From assembly GCF_010977575.1 (NCBI RefSeq), contig NZ_CP048812.1, positions 1,054,001-1,118,000 on the forward strand: a stretch of DNA of 64,000 bases. Direction: 5' to 3'. Each line of letters begins with the position of its first letter. Position 1 is the first letter of the stretch. A program made the position numbers and the translations under genes. This document shows positions 27,965 to 36,369 of this stretch, one piece after another. The notes under the pieces are model-generated. The model worked only from the letters and a program-made list of their open reading frames with translations, was not told where the DNA came from and made no database searches. Source of the DNA: Halomonas socia (GTDB lineage: Bacteria; Pseudomonadota; Gammaproteobacteria; Pseudomonadales; Halomonadaceae).

Positions 27965-29542
27965 CTAAAGCGCAAAGGTGGCACGTTCCTGGTCATCCAA
28001 CTGGGCCAGCAAGCCGGTCTCCCAGGCGAGATAGCGACGGGAGGCCTCCAAGTTGCCGTCATGGCGATCATGAACGAAGAACAGGTAGTCGATACAGTCA
28101 GCATCGCTAGGGTCATTCGGGGTGCTTTCTAACTCGATGCCGTGCTGTTGCCACGCATCGAGGTCATCCTGCAGCCAGCCAATCCGATCGCCCCCCCGTG
28201 CCGCGAGGTCTCGTGCCATACATGCGGCACCCTCCGCATCGCCAACCAGTACTACCGGGTGGCTGATATCAACGCCTGCCAGCTGACTCTCGAACAGGGC
28301 TCGGTTGATCCAGCGCGATCCGGGCAGGTGCCCGCTACGAAACTGCATGCCGGGCCGTATGTCCAGCGTCAGCGTCAGGGGATCGAGGGCGGTATCGAGG
28401 TCGCTGACAGCCGGAGGAGAAGGTGGCCGGGCACAACAACGCGCAGCGTGTTCGGTCCAAGGAGCCAATGCTGCCCAATGCTGCGTGCCGCCACTTAGCC
28501 AAGTGGCCTCAATGCCCATCAGGGCCAACCAAGCCGCTATGACGGGGGCACGGCACTCATCGTCGTCGACCAGCACCAGCCGAGCACCGTGAACGCCTAC
28601 CCAATGATCCGTGGCCTGGATCAACTGCCCACCCGGAGCATGCACAGCCCCAGCAAGGGTGGCTTGCTGGTATTCCTCGGCACTACGCACGTCGAAAAGA
28701 TAGGTTGTGCGTTGATCGTCCTCCAACCAGGTCCTCACCGTCTGTGCATCGATGGCCTGAGCCCCACGCGCTTCGGCAAGCCGTCGCGCGGCGGCTCCGT
28801 TCGGTGAACCGGGGATGACCTCAGCTGGATAGTGGCGGTTGCTTCCATGTTCTAGCTCGAGGCCAGCCAGCCGCCACCCCTGGGTGCCATTTTGCAGTGC
28901 GAAGACAGGATTCTCGAGCCCCAACCATTGCAGGGTCTGAGCGCCGATGATGCTGCGGGTGCGACCCGCACAGTTGATGACTACCGGCGTCGAGGTGTCG
29001 CCATCGAGCATGGTTGGGAGTCGCTTGGCCAGCTCGCCATTAGGGCAACAAGTACTGCCGGGAATGTTCATCTTGCGGTATTCATCGAGCGGACGCCCGT
29101 CAATGACGTGGACACACTTCCCTCGTTGCAGCCAATGAGCCAGCGTCGATGCCGCGATCGATGGGGTGTGGTAATGCTCATGTACCAGCTCACCGAACGT
29201 CTTGCTCATCACGTTGACGCCGGAAAAAACGCTATGGCCCGCCTCTTTCCAGGCCTCGACACCCCCAGCCAACCATGACACGTTACGGTAACCAAGATCG
29301 CTCAGGCACTGCCTGGCATGGCGAGCACGTCCTTCGTCTTTCTCGTCCATGACCACGACGCTCACCGAGCGACGCGGCACCAGTCGGCCAATGCCAGCTT
29401 CGAGCCGGCTGAGGGGCAGATTGACGGAATGAAAGGGATGTCCCATGCCATACTCGCCGAACTCACGAATATCGAGAAAGGCTATTTCCCGCCCCGGGGT
29501 CGCCAGGTGCTGCTTGAGTGCACAGGGCGTCATCGCGCTCAT
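27965..29542 (-). CDS. four-domain rhodanese-like sulfurtransferase
   Basis: A 525-residue cytoplasmic protein made of four rhodanese-like repeats. Starts are near LDIREFGEYGMGHP (about residue 25), VIDGRPLDEYRKMNIPGS (about 150), LFDVRSAEEYQQATLAGAV (about 290) and LDIRPGMQFRSGHLPGS (about 410). Only the second repeat has an active-site cysteine loop (INCAGRTRS); the other three have acidic or other residues there and are probably structural or binding domains. It would handle persulfide or thiosulfate sulfur. The ATG at 29542 overlaps the stop of the dioxygenase-like gene (ATGA), so the two are coupled. Confidence 0.85.
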   Translation of the reverse strand: MSAMTPCALKQHLATPGREIAFLDIREFGEYGMGHPFHSVNLPLSRLEAGIGRLVPRRSVSVVVMDEKDEGRARHARQCLSDLGYRNVSWLAGGVEAWKEAGHSVFSGVNVMSKTFGELVHEHYHTPSIAASTLAHWLQRGKCVHVIDGRPLDEYRKMNIPGSTCCPNGELAKRLPTMLDGDTSTPVVINCAGRTRSIIGAQTLQWLGLENPVFALQNGTQGWRLAGLELEHGSNRHYPAEVIPGSPNGAAARRLAEARGAQAIDAQTVRTWLEDDQRTTYLFDVRSAEEYQQATLAGAVHAPGGQLIQATDHWVGVHGARLVLVDDDECRAPVIAAWLALMGIEATWLSGGTQHWAALAPWTEHAARCCARPPSPPAVSDLDTALDPLTLTLDIRPGMQFRSGHLPGSRWINRALFESQLAGVDISHPVVLVGDAEGAACMARDLAARGGDRIGWLQDDLDAWQQHGIELESTPNDPSDADCIDYLFFVHDRHDGNLEASRRYLAWETGLLAQLDDQERATFAL

Positions 29543-30144
29543 CAACGAGCCCCCTGCTGGCGAGTCTTGACGCCGATATCCATGATCCGGCAAGTACCTG
29601 CATCCACATCGAAGGCGATGCGTTCGGTCAGCGTCTCCAAGGCTCGCCCATAGAGATGGAGATGCCGAATCGGGGCCTCGCCTTCTATCATCACCGAGTG
29701 AATGTCATCGGGCATCATGGCAATACCCTGGCCGGGGCCGATAACGACCTCCCGATCCACTTCGAGCGTCGCTCTACCAGCGATCAGGCCATCGTCGAGG
29801 CGCCGGTAAAGCGTATTGCTTTCTTCGCCCTCAACGGCAGCGATACATGCCCAGGTCGTGTGGTTGTGCGGTGGAATCCGCTTACCGGGCCGCATGACAT
29901 TGAGATAGAGCGCAATGGTCTGATCGTCTTGCTGGTCGATCAGATAGCGAGCCTGGCGTTCATCCTCTGCTGGTGGAGGAAAGTCCTCGGCGTTCCAGAA
30001 TTCGCCACATGCCGCTAATTGCTTGAGCTCGAAGAGTATGTCGTCAAGCGCCTGGCGACTCAGTTGCTGTTGATCGAGGACGTGTCGTACGCGATCGAGA
30101 ACGTCGTTCACCGCCTGCTGGCGAACCGTCTTTGCATGCTCCAT
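29542..30144 (-). CDS. cysteine dioxygenase family protein (cupin)
   Basis: A 200-residue cupin with the iron-binding pattern of thiol dioxygenases: PPHNHTTWACIAAVEGEE (two histidines) and HSVMIEGEAPIRHLHLYG (further histidine). The family adds O2 to a thiol, giving a sulfinic acid such as cysteine sulfinate or 3-sulfinopropionate. The start at 30144 has a weak GGGA site and gives the usual length; an upstream in-frame start at 30192 is less likely. It is the first gene of the dioxygenase, rhodanese and lyase operon and divergent from a LysR regulator. The substrate could be cysteine, 3-mercaptopropionate or mercaptosuccinate. Confidence 0.82.
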   Translation of the reverse strand: MEHAKTVRQQAVNDVLDRVRHVLDQQQLSRQALDDILFELKQLAACGEFWNAEDFPPPAEDERQARYLIDQQDDQTIALYLNVMRPGKRIPPHNHTTWACIAAVEGEESNTLYRRLDDGLIAGRATLEVDREVVIGPGQGIAMMPDDIHSVMIEGEAPIRHLHLYGRALETLTERIAFDVDAGTCRIMDIGVKTRQQGAR

Positions 30145-30246
30145 GAATTTATCCCGTAGTGATGAGAACACCTCTACAAGGTACTGCAACAAACTTTAGA
30201 AATATAATAAGCTTTAAAGAACAAAACATAAGTAGGGTTTAACCAT
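30145..30246. promoter_or_regulatory. divergent promoter region, dioxygenase operon and LysR gene
   Basis: A 102-base AT-rich spacer between divergent genes. It holds several overlapping CTTTA/TAAAG and ATAAG elements (around 30193-30232), the kind of imperfect symmetry bound by LysR proteins. No single operator can be fixed by eye. Confidence 0.45.
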
Positions 30247-31143
30247 ATGCGCCATCTGGATCTATCTCTGTTGCGAACGTTCGTGGCTATCTGTGATGAA
30301 ACCAGCTTTGCCAAGGCCGCCCTCAAGGTACATAAATCCCAACCGGCGATCAGCCAACAAATGGGGCGTCTGGAAAGCGAGCTACAGGTGACTCTCTTCG
30401 TCAAGCGAGGTCGCCAAAAGCAGCTCACTGCGGCCGGCATACGCCTCGAGGAGTATGCTCGGCGCCTGTTGGCCCTGCATGACGAACTCTGGGCTACCCT
30501 ACACGATCAGGAGCTCAGCGGCCCCGTCCGAATAGGGGCCCCGGCGGATATCGCCGATACCGTGCTACCGGGGATTCTACAAAGCTTCGCGCGTGCCAAC
30601 CCCCGCTTGTCGATGGCAATCCATGTGGGTCGCAGCCCAGACTTGATGGATATGCTGTTCGCCGGTGAGCTGGATCTCACCATCTCCACCCGCGAGGCCC
30701 CGAACTTCCCACACATAGTGTTGCGCAACTCGCCGGTAGTATGGATCGCAGCCAGCGACTACCAGTTCGACAAACTCGGGCCACTGCCCCTGGTGCTCGC
30801 CGACGAGCCGAGCATCTTCCGGCGTATCGCCCTAGAGGCGCTACAGGAACATGGGCAGAGCTACAAGGAGAGCTACATCTCGCCCAACCTGGCGGGCATC
30901 AAGTCGGCGGTACGCGCAGGGCTCGGCATCACCGCGCGCAGCATCGAGGTCGTAACACCGGAGTTCCGCGTCTTGAGCGAACGCCAGGGGTTGCCGCCGC
31001 TACCTAACGTCAACTTCTACCTTTACCTTCGCGACGACAATCCCAGCGAGGCGGCCACCAAGCTCTACCAGCTACTGGCAAGCCAGGTCGGCGGCGCTGC
31101 TTCACCAGCGCCTAGCCCGGCACTTGGCGACGCCGCCGGATGA
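30247..31143 (+). CDS. LysR-family regulator of the organosulfur operon
   Basis: A 298-residue regulator. The N-terminal winged helix (LDLSLLRTFVAICDETSFAKA, then SQPAISQQMGRLE) is followed by a substrate-binding domain starting near GPVRIGAPADIADTVLP. It is divergent from the dioxygenase, rhodanese and lyase operon, which it most likely activates in response to a pathway compound. Its 3' end overlaps the convergent tctA gene by 32 bases. Confidence 0.9.
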   Translation: MRHLDLSLLRTFVAICDETSFAKAALKVHKSQPAISQQMGRLESELQVTLFVKRGRQKQLTAAGIRLEEYARRLLALHDELWATLHDQELSGPVRIGAPADIADTVLPGILQSFARANPRLSMAIHVGRSPDLMDMLFAGELDLTISTREAPNFPHIVLRNSPVVWIAASDYQFDKLGPLPLVLADEPSIFRRIALEALQEHGQSYKESYISPNLAGIKSAVRAGLGITARSIEVVTPEFRVLSERQGLPPLPNVNFYLYLRDDNPSEAATKLYQLLASQVGGAASPAPSPALGDAAG

Positions 31144-32620
31144 TGAGCTTGCCGAGTGGCCACACCATGAAAATCAAGGTGAAGAGCAGCATGGCAGCAC
31201 TCAGTGGCTGAGTGACGAAGTATGCGACCGAACCGCCCGACAGCGACATGCTCTGAAAGAACGCGCGCTCAATGACCGGCGCCAGCACCAGGGCCAGAAT
31301 GAAGGGTGAGAGGGGCACCTGGAGCCGGTTGAACATGAAGCCGATAATACCGAAAGCCAGAGCGACCATGATACCGAAGACGCTATTGCCAATGGCGAAG
31401 GCTCCAGTGAAACAGAGACAAGCAATAGCGGCAGCGAGTAGTGCCCGCGGCACCGACCGGATCATGTTGGGAATGATTCGTGCCAACAACAGCCCAAGGG
31501 GAAACATCGCAAGGTTTGCGATTAAGAAACATAGGACGATGAGGTAGGCAATATCAGGTGTATCGGTAAACAGCGAAGGGCCCGGTCGCAACCCTTGGAT
31601 CAACAATGCCCCCAGGAATAGCGCGGATGTCGAATTCCCTGGAATGCCCAGAGAGAGCAAGGGCACCATGGAGCTGGCGACGACCGAGTTGTTAGCCGCT
31701 TCCGGGGCAGCGACCCCCTCCGGCAGCCCCTGGCCACAGCGTTCACCAAACTTGCGACGTACCCGCTCGTAAGCCATGTAGATGGCAACGAGCATTCCCG
31801 CCCCGGGAAGGACACCCACCAGGTTGCCCAGTGCGGAGGCATTCAACCAAGTCGGCAGCAGCCTACGAACCATACTCCATGGAAGCAGCATGTCGGCGAA
31901 GCGCACCGGCACTTCGTCAGCGCCCTTGTCGCGCGCATCGGAACGCTCGCTCGACAACATCTCGAACACCACACTCAATCCGAAAAGGCCGATGAGAATA
32001 GGCGTGAGGGGCAGTCCCTCGTACAACCAGAAATTTCCGGACGTAAAGCGAGGATAGCCCGACTCGGGGCTCATGCCGATCATGGCCACCAGCAATCCCA
32101 ACAGACAGGCAAGTGCGCTCTTCATGGCATTCCCGGCGCCCATCCCGACGACGGTCGACAGCCCCAGGATGCACAGCGCAAAGTACTCTGCTGGCCCAAA
32201 GCGTAGCGCGTACTGCGCGAGAATCGGCGCAAAGAAAATCAACACCAACGCTGACAGCGTACCGGCAAACGTCGAACTATATGTCGCAATCCCCAAGGCC
32301 TGACCCGCTCGCCCCTGCCGTGTCATGGCATGGCCGTCGACAGCGGTTAGCACGGAGGAGGCCGTGCCGGGGATCTTCAACAGAATGGCGGGGAAGGCGC
32401 CCCCAAAACACGCCGAACAATAGACGCCAACCAGTAATGGAAACGCTATATCAGAAGGCAGCGCGAAAGTAATTGGCACTAACACGGCCAGCGTGATGGT
32501 GTCGTTAAGGCCTGGAATGGAGCCGACCACCAGGCCCAACGAAACACCGGCCAAGAGACTCAAGAGCGGCCACAAGGAAAGGGCATGCGCTCCAGCAGCC
32601 AGCAGAGCCGAGTAATCCAT
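31112..32620 (-). CDS. TTT transporter large membrane subunit (TctA family), second set
   Basis: A 502-residue polytopic permease. It has IPGLNDTITLAVLVP, ILLKIPGTASSVLTAVDGHAM, GVLPGAGMLVAIYMAYE and LGIPGNSTSALFLGALLIQG, the paired motifs of TctA. It is the last gene of a C-B-A operon. Base composition is visibly less GC-rich than in the first TctA at 10777. It overlaps the convergent LysR gene by 32 bases at the 3' end. It would import a carboxylate, in this context possibly a sulfur-containing one. Confidence 0.93.
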   Translation of the reverse strand: MDYSALLAAGAHALSLWPLLSLLAGVSLGLVVGSIPGLNDTITLAVLVPITFALPSDIAFPLLVGVYCSACFGGAFPAILLKIPGTASSVLTAVDGHAMTRQGRAGQALGIATYSSTFAGTLSALVLIFFAPILAQYALRFGPAEYFALCILGLSTVVGMGAGNAMKSALACLLGLLVAMIGMSPESGYPRFTSGNFWLYEGLPLTPILIGLFGLSVVFEMLSSERSDARDKGADEVPVRFADMLLPWSMVRRLLPTWLNASALGNLVGVLPGAGMLVAIYMAYERVRRKFGERCGQGLPEGVAAPEAANNSVVASSMVPLLSLGIPGNSTSALFLGALLIQGLRPGPSLFTDTPDIAYLIVLCFLIANLAMFPLGLLLARIIPNMIRSVPRALLAAAIACLCFTGAFAIGNSVFGIMVALAFGIIGFMFNRLQVPLSPFILALVLAPVIERAFFQSMSLSGGSVAYFVTQPLSAAMLLFTLIFMVWPLGKLIIRRRRQVPG

Positions 32621-32653
32621 GATGAGTTCCTCTCGGAGAGCTAGAGTGAGGCG

Positions 32654-33109
32654 TTATGCGCTGAAGAGTGCGAAAACAGGACCGGGCAACGGCACGCCGA
32701 GCAGCCCCCCGAATATGGCCCCCACCAGGATGACAAACAGCAAGGCAGTTGCGACTAACCGCAGCCCAGGTGGATACCCCGACAGCACGGCACACCCCAC
32801 GAACAGCACGAACAGCGCGACATCCGCACCCAGCGAGGCAAACAACCATAACACCGCAACGAAAACGGCCATCCCCCAGAGCAAGCCACCAATGCGTACA
32901 TTGCGCATGTCAGCGCGCTTTCCAGGAAACAGCCATAGGCCGATTCCACAGCCCATCAGCAGCCATCCAAGGATCATCGGCAAGGCTCCTGCCGATGTGG
33001 GGTAGCCCTTGGCGATCATCAATACGCCCGCGCCCAAGGCCAGACACACCAGCGACAATCCCCTGTCCAGCCAGTGGCTGGACAGGGCAAAGAGACGTCG
33101 CTGGGTCAT
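32654..33109 (-). CDS. TTT transporter small membrane subunit (TctB family), second set
   Basis: A 151-residue protein with four hydrophobic helices (LVCLALGAGVLMIA, ILGWLLMGCGIGLWLF, GMAVFVAVLWLFASLG and the last near LVATALLFVILVGAIFGG). The start overlaps the tctC stop by 4 bases. Size and position identify it as the TctB subunit although its sequence is little conserved. Confidence 0.85.
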   Translation of the reverse strand: MTQRRLFALSSHWLDRGLSLVCLALGAGVLMIAKGYPTSAGALPMILGWLLMGCGIGLWLFPGKRADMRNVRIGGLLWGMAVFVAVLWLFASLGADVALFVLFVGCAVLSGYPPGLRLVATALLFVILVGAIFGGLLGVPLPGPVFALFSA

Positions 33110-34062
33110 GACGCCGTTTCCAGTAGGGGCAACACGCGCAACATCTGCTCAGCGGTCCCCTCCAGCAGCTCGCTGAAGGCATCGCCATCGCGGTAATCGA
33201 CGCGATATCCTGCCTCCCCCATGCGTTTCACGAAGTCGGGAGAGGTAAGCAGCTCGCCAAGCCGCGCTTCCAACTCCACCTTCACATCATCCGCCAGGCC
33301 AGCGGGCGCAGCGATGCCACGGAACGTCCCCCACTGGAATTCGTGCCCCGTGACCTCCTGGTAGGTTGGCGCCTCGGGAGCGAGGTCATTGCGCGATCCA
33401 TCCAATAGCGCGAGGATGCGAATACTGCCATCTTCCACGGGGCCAATGGCTTCGCCTAGCGACATGAACCCTGCCTGTACGTGCCCTCCCATGAGCTGAT
33501 GTAACTGCAAGGCAGCGCTCGTGTTGTGGACGTAACGGAAATTCAGCCCCTCCTCTTCGGCCAAGGCCAACGCCGTGACATGGTGCGACGTCGAATCGCC
33601 CGGCGTGGCAATGCTGACCGAGTCATTACTCGCTGCATCCAAGAAGGCCTGGAGATCGTCCAACTCACCGTCGGCAGCGGTCACGATAACGCCAGGGTCG
33701 AGGTTGAACAGCGCCAGGGGCGTGAAACTGTCGAGGTCATAGTTGACCGGCTTGGTCAACGCGTTGTTGATGACGGAAGATGTCATGGCCAATAGCGTAT
33801 AACCGTCGGCGGGCGCCATGCTGACATGGGTCTGGCCGATGACTGCACCGCCACCAGGCATGTTCTTGACGATGAAACTGTGGCCGTCGAAGGCCTCAGG
33901 TGCTGCTTCGGCGATGAGTCGACCGGTGAAGTCGACCGCTCCGCCGGGGGCAAAAGGCACGACGTAGTCGATGTTCTTCTGGGGGTAGTCGGCTGCATGG
34001 AGCGCACCACTCGACAACCCAGCGAGCAGGACGACAGCGATTCTCAAGGGGATAACTGACAT
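33106..34062 (-). CDS. TTT periplasmic substrate-binding protein (TctC/Bug family), second set
   Basis: A 318-residue exported receptor. The signal peptide ends near ALHAADYP; the mature start DYVVPFAPGGAVDFTGR and VKNMPGGGAVIGQTHVS are the Bug ligand loops. It is the first gene of its operon, with the strongest expected expression. An AT-rich region with an inverted repeat (34159-34177) lies about 100 bases upstream. The ligand is unknown. Confidence 0.9.
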   Translation of the reverse strand: MSVIPLRIAVVLLAGLSSGALHAADYPQKNIDYVVPFAPGGAVDFTGRLIAEAAPEAFDGHSFIVKNMPGGGAVIGQTHVSMAPADGYTLLAMTSSVINNALTKPVNYDLDSFTPLALFNLDPGVIVTAADGELDDLQAFLDAASNDSVSIATPGDSTSHHVTALALAEEEGLNFRYVHNTSAALQLHQLMGGHVQAGFMSLGEAIGPVEDGSIRILALLDGSRNDLAPEAPTYQEVTGHEFQWGTFRGIAAPAGLADDVKVELEARLGELLTSPDFVKRMGEAGYRVDYRDGDAFSELLEGTAEQMLRVLPLLETAS

Positions 34063-34158
34063 AGTAAGGGTCCTTGGTCGTGTTGTGTTTTATGGATCGG
34101 GACCTTACTAACGCTATCGCCAAACACTTATAAGAACAATTAAACAAAAAATACAAAA

Positions 34159-34177
34159 GCATAAGCATTGATTATGC
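34159..34177. promoter_or_regulatory. LysR-type inverted repeat upstream of second tctC
   Basis: GCATAA and TTATGC arms around a 7-base centre, containing a T-N11-A core. It lies in an AT-rich stretch about 100 bases before tctC, between that gene and a LysR gene. It may be bound by either of the two LysR proteins of the island. Confidence 0.45.
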
Positions 34178-34274
34178 AATATCTACGCATGCCCCCCTCA
34201 CCGGCGCACATTCACGTTGCCCTCTTCCTGCCGCGGGAAGCAGAAAACGATCACACTTGCCGGTCACGGACACC

Positions 34275-35177
34275 TCAACCGAGCCACCGTGGATACTCGA
34301 GGCTAAAGACTTTGAACGCCTGCCACAGTGGACTGCGGTAGCGATCAGGATGCCATAGCAGTGAAAACATCCTGGAAAGCTCCAGGCCACTCTCCAGTGC
34401 CACCAGCTCGCCACGCTCGAGCTCCCCCGCCACGCTGAGGCGTGATAAGCACCCCAGTCCGAAGCCAGCCTTGACGGCCTGTTTGATGGCTTCATGCTGG
34501 CTCAACTCCATGCGCACCTGCAGCCGTTCCACGCGATGCAGTACAGCGGCCTCGAAGATTTCACGCGTGCCCGACCCTGCCTCGCGCAATATCCACGGCG
34601 TGGCAGCTAGATCAGCGTCATCGAGCCACGCCTTCCCGGAAAGGGGGTGCAGAGGCGAGCAGACGATAACGAGCTGGTCCTGGCACCAGGCTTCGCTAGT
34701 CAGACGCGACTCATGGCACTGCCCCTCTATCATCCCGATATCCGCATCGAAGCGCAGCAGGTCGGTTATCACTTCTCCCGTATTGCGCAACCTGAGCCGC
34801 AGGTCCACTCCTGGGTGCTGATTACTGAAATGCCCTGCCAAGGGGGGCAACAGGTAGGTGCCAATGGTCGTGCTGGCCGAGATATTGAGCGTGCCTTGCA
34901 AGTCGCCTTCGGGTTCTTGGGCCGCTGCCACGAATTCGGCCATACCGTCCAGCAAGCGTTCGGCTCGCGGCAAGAGGTGGCGCCCCAGGTCATTGAGCCG
35001 CAAGCGTCTACCCAGCCGCTCGAACAGATCAATGCCCAACTGACGTTCGAGGTCGGATAGCGCTTGGCTGGTAGCCGACTGCGATAGACTCAAGCGTCGT
35101 GCAGCGGCCACCACCGTGCCCTCGCGTGCCACGGCGACAAAGACTTGCATCTGTCGGAACGTCACATGAGGCGTCAT
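34275..35177 (-). CDS. LysR-family regulator divergent from yeiH-like gene
   Basis: A 300-residue LysR protein (FRQMQVFVAVAREGTVVAAA, then SQSATSQALSDLERQLG) with the effector domain from about residue 95. Its composition and place next to a YeiH-type gene resemble the YeiE/CysB-like group linked to sulfite and cysteine metabolism. It is divergent from the exporter with a 102-base spacer that contains inverted repeats. It probably controls the exporter; control of the TTT operon is also possible. Confidence 0.88.
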   Translation of the reverse strand: MTPHVTFRQMQVFVAVAREGTVVAAARRLSLSQSATSQALSDLERQLGIDLFERLGRRLRLNDLGRHLLPRAERLLDGMAEFVAAAQEPEGDLQGTLNISASTTIGTYLLPPLAGHFSNQHPGVDLRLRLRNTGEVITDLLRFDADIGMIEGQCHESRLTSEAWCQDQLVIVCSPLHPLSGKAWLDDADLAATPWILREAGSGTREIFEAAVLHRVERLQVRMELSQHEAIKQAVKAGFGLGCLSRLSVAGELERGELVALESGLELSRMFSLLWHPDRYRSPLWQAFKVFSLEYPRWLG

Positions 35178-35279
35178 AAATCGGTTCTACCGAATAGCCA
35201 TATCGTTATTTGATGATAACCATAAGGAATATAACTGCATAGGCTGGTGACGCATACTCCCGGAAGGAATAACGTCATC
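35178..35279. promoter_or_regulatory. divergent promoter region of LysR and yeiH-like genes
   Basis: A short spacer with two inverted repeats: TCGGTTCTACCGA at 35181-35193 beside the LysR start, and TTATTTGATGATAA at 35206-35219. Both fit sites for LysR autoregulation and activation. Confidence 0.45.
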
Positions 35280-36275
35280 ATGTGGCAAGGTCTATTTCTA
35301 TGTGGCTCCTTGACCCTGGCAAGCTTTGCGCTGGCCCGCCTGCCCGCACTCGCCGTTAGTGGTATCAGCCCCCTCGTTTTCGCCTTGCTGATGGGGCTCA
35401 TGGTGGGCAACCTGCCATTCGCACGCCATCTGCCAGATATGCAACCCGGCCTTAAGTTCGCCACCCGCTACCTGTTGCGCGGCGGCATCGTGCTGTTCGG
35501 CTTGTCATTGACGCTGCATCAGGTTGTCGCCCTTGGGCCTGGCGTACTATTGCTCGACCTGGTGGTGGTCATCAGCGTGCTGCTCAGCGGCTATCACATC
35601 GGCACCCAGGTATTGCGCTTAGACCGTGAGACGGCATTACTGACCAGTGTCGGCAGCGCCATCTGCGGTGCCGCCGCGGTACTTGCCACCGAGACCACCA
35701 TTCGTTCGCGTCCCGCCGCTGCCTCGATGGCCGTGGCGACCGTCGTGCTCTTCGGCACGCTGGCGATGCTCGTCTATCCCTTGCTCTACCAATTTTCCGG
35801 GATGAACGAAGGGCTATACGGCATCTATATCGGCGCGACCGTGCATGAGGTAGCCCAGGTCGTGGCCGCCGGTGATGCGGTGGGCCAGGAGGCACTAGCC
35901 AATGCCGTCGTCGTCAAACTAGTACGTGTGATGTTGTTGGTGCCTTTCTTGCTGATCGTGGGCCAGTGGTGGCTGCGCCGGCCAGCCCAGGAGGAAGCAG
36001 GCCCAGCGGCCGGCAAACTGGTGATTCCATGGTTCGCCTTCGGGTTCATGGTCATGGTCGGGTTCAATAGTGTCGTCGACTTGCCCAGCAGTCTGCATCA
36101 GACATTAGTCATTGCTGGGCAGGTAGCCCTGGCCATGGCCATGGCCGCGCTGGGCTTCGAGACACGCTTCGAGAAGCTCAAGGCGTTGGGCATCCGCCCC
36201 TTCATTCTGGGCATGATACTGTTCGCCATGCTAATCGTAGGAGGCGGCCTGGCCAGCCAGCTGTTGATGGGCTAG
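35280..36275 (+). CDS. YeiH-family putative sulfate/sulfite exporter
   Basis: A 331-residue membrane protein with about ten helices. The YeiH (UPF0324) family signature GSAICGAAAVLATE is present, along with GATVHEVAQVVAAG, VVVKLVRVMLLVPFL and LGFETRFEKLKALGIRP. Homologues sit beside sulfonate and sulfite genes and are thought to export sulfite or sulfate. The ATG at 35280 is used; a GTG at 35247 would add 11 residues. In this island it would remove sulfite formed after thiol oxidation. Confidence 0.85.
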   Translation: MWQGLFLCGSLTLASFALARLPALAVSGISPLVFALLMGLMVGNLPFARHLPDMQPGLKFATRYLLRGGIVLFGLSLTLHQVVALGPGVLLLDLVVVISVLLSGYHIGTQVLRLDRETALLTSVGSAICGAAAVLATETTIRSRPAAASMAVATVVLFGTLAMLVYPLLYQFSGMNEGLYGIYIGATVHEVAQVVAAGDAVGQEALANAVVVKLVRVMLLVPFLLIVGQWWLRRPAQEEAGPAAGKLVIPWFAFGFMVMVGFNSVVDLPSSLHQTLVIAGQVALAMAMAALGFETRFEKLKALGIRPFILGMILFAMLIVGGGLASQLLMG

Positions 36276-36300
36276 ACCTCCAACATCCTCTCGCATCACG

Positions 36301-36336
36301 ACACCGCCCCGGGAGGCTAGCCTCCCGGGGCGGTGT
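36301..36336. terminator. perfect 36-base palindrome between convergent yeiH-like gene and livK
   Basis: Two 18-base arms with no spacer (ACACCGCCCCGGGAGGCT and its complement). It lies 25 bases after the yeiH-like stop and 33 bases before the livK stop on the other strand, so it can end transcription from both sides. There is no T run. Confidence 0.65.
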
Positions 36337-36369
36337 ATTGCCCTCCAGTGACGACGGGAAGGTCGAGCC

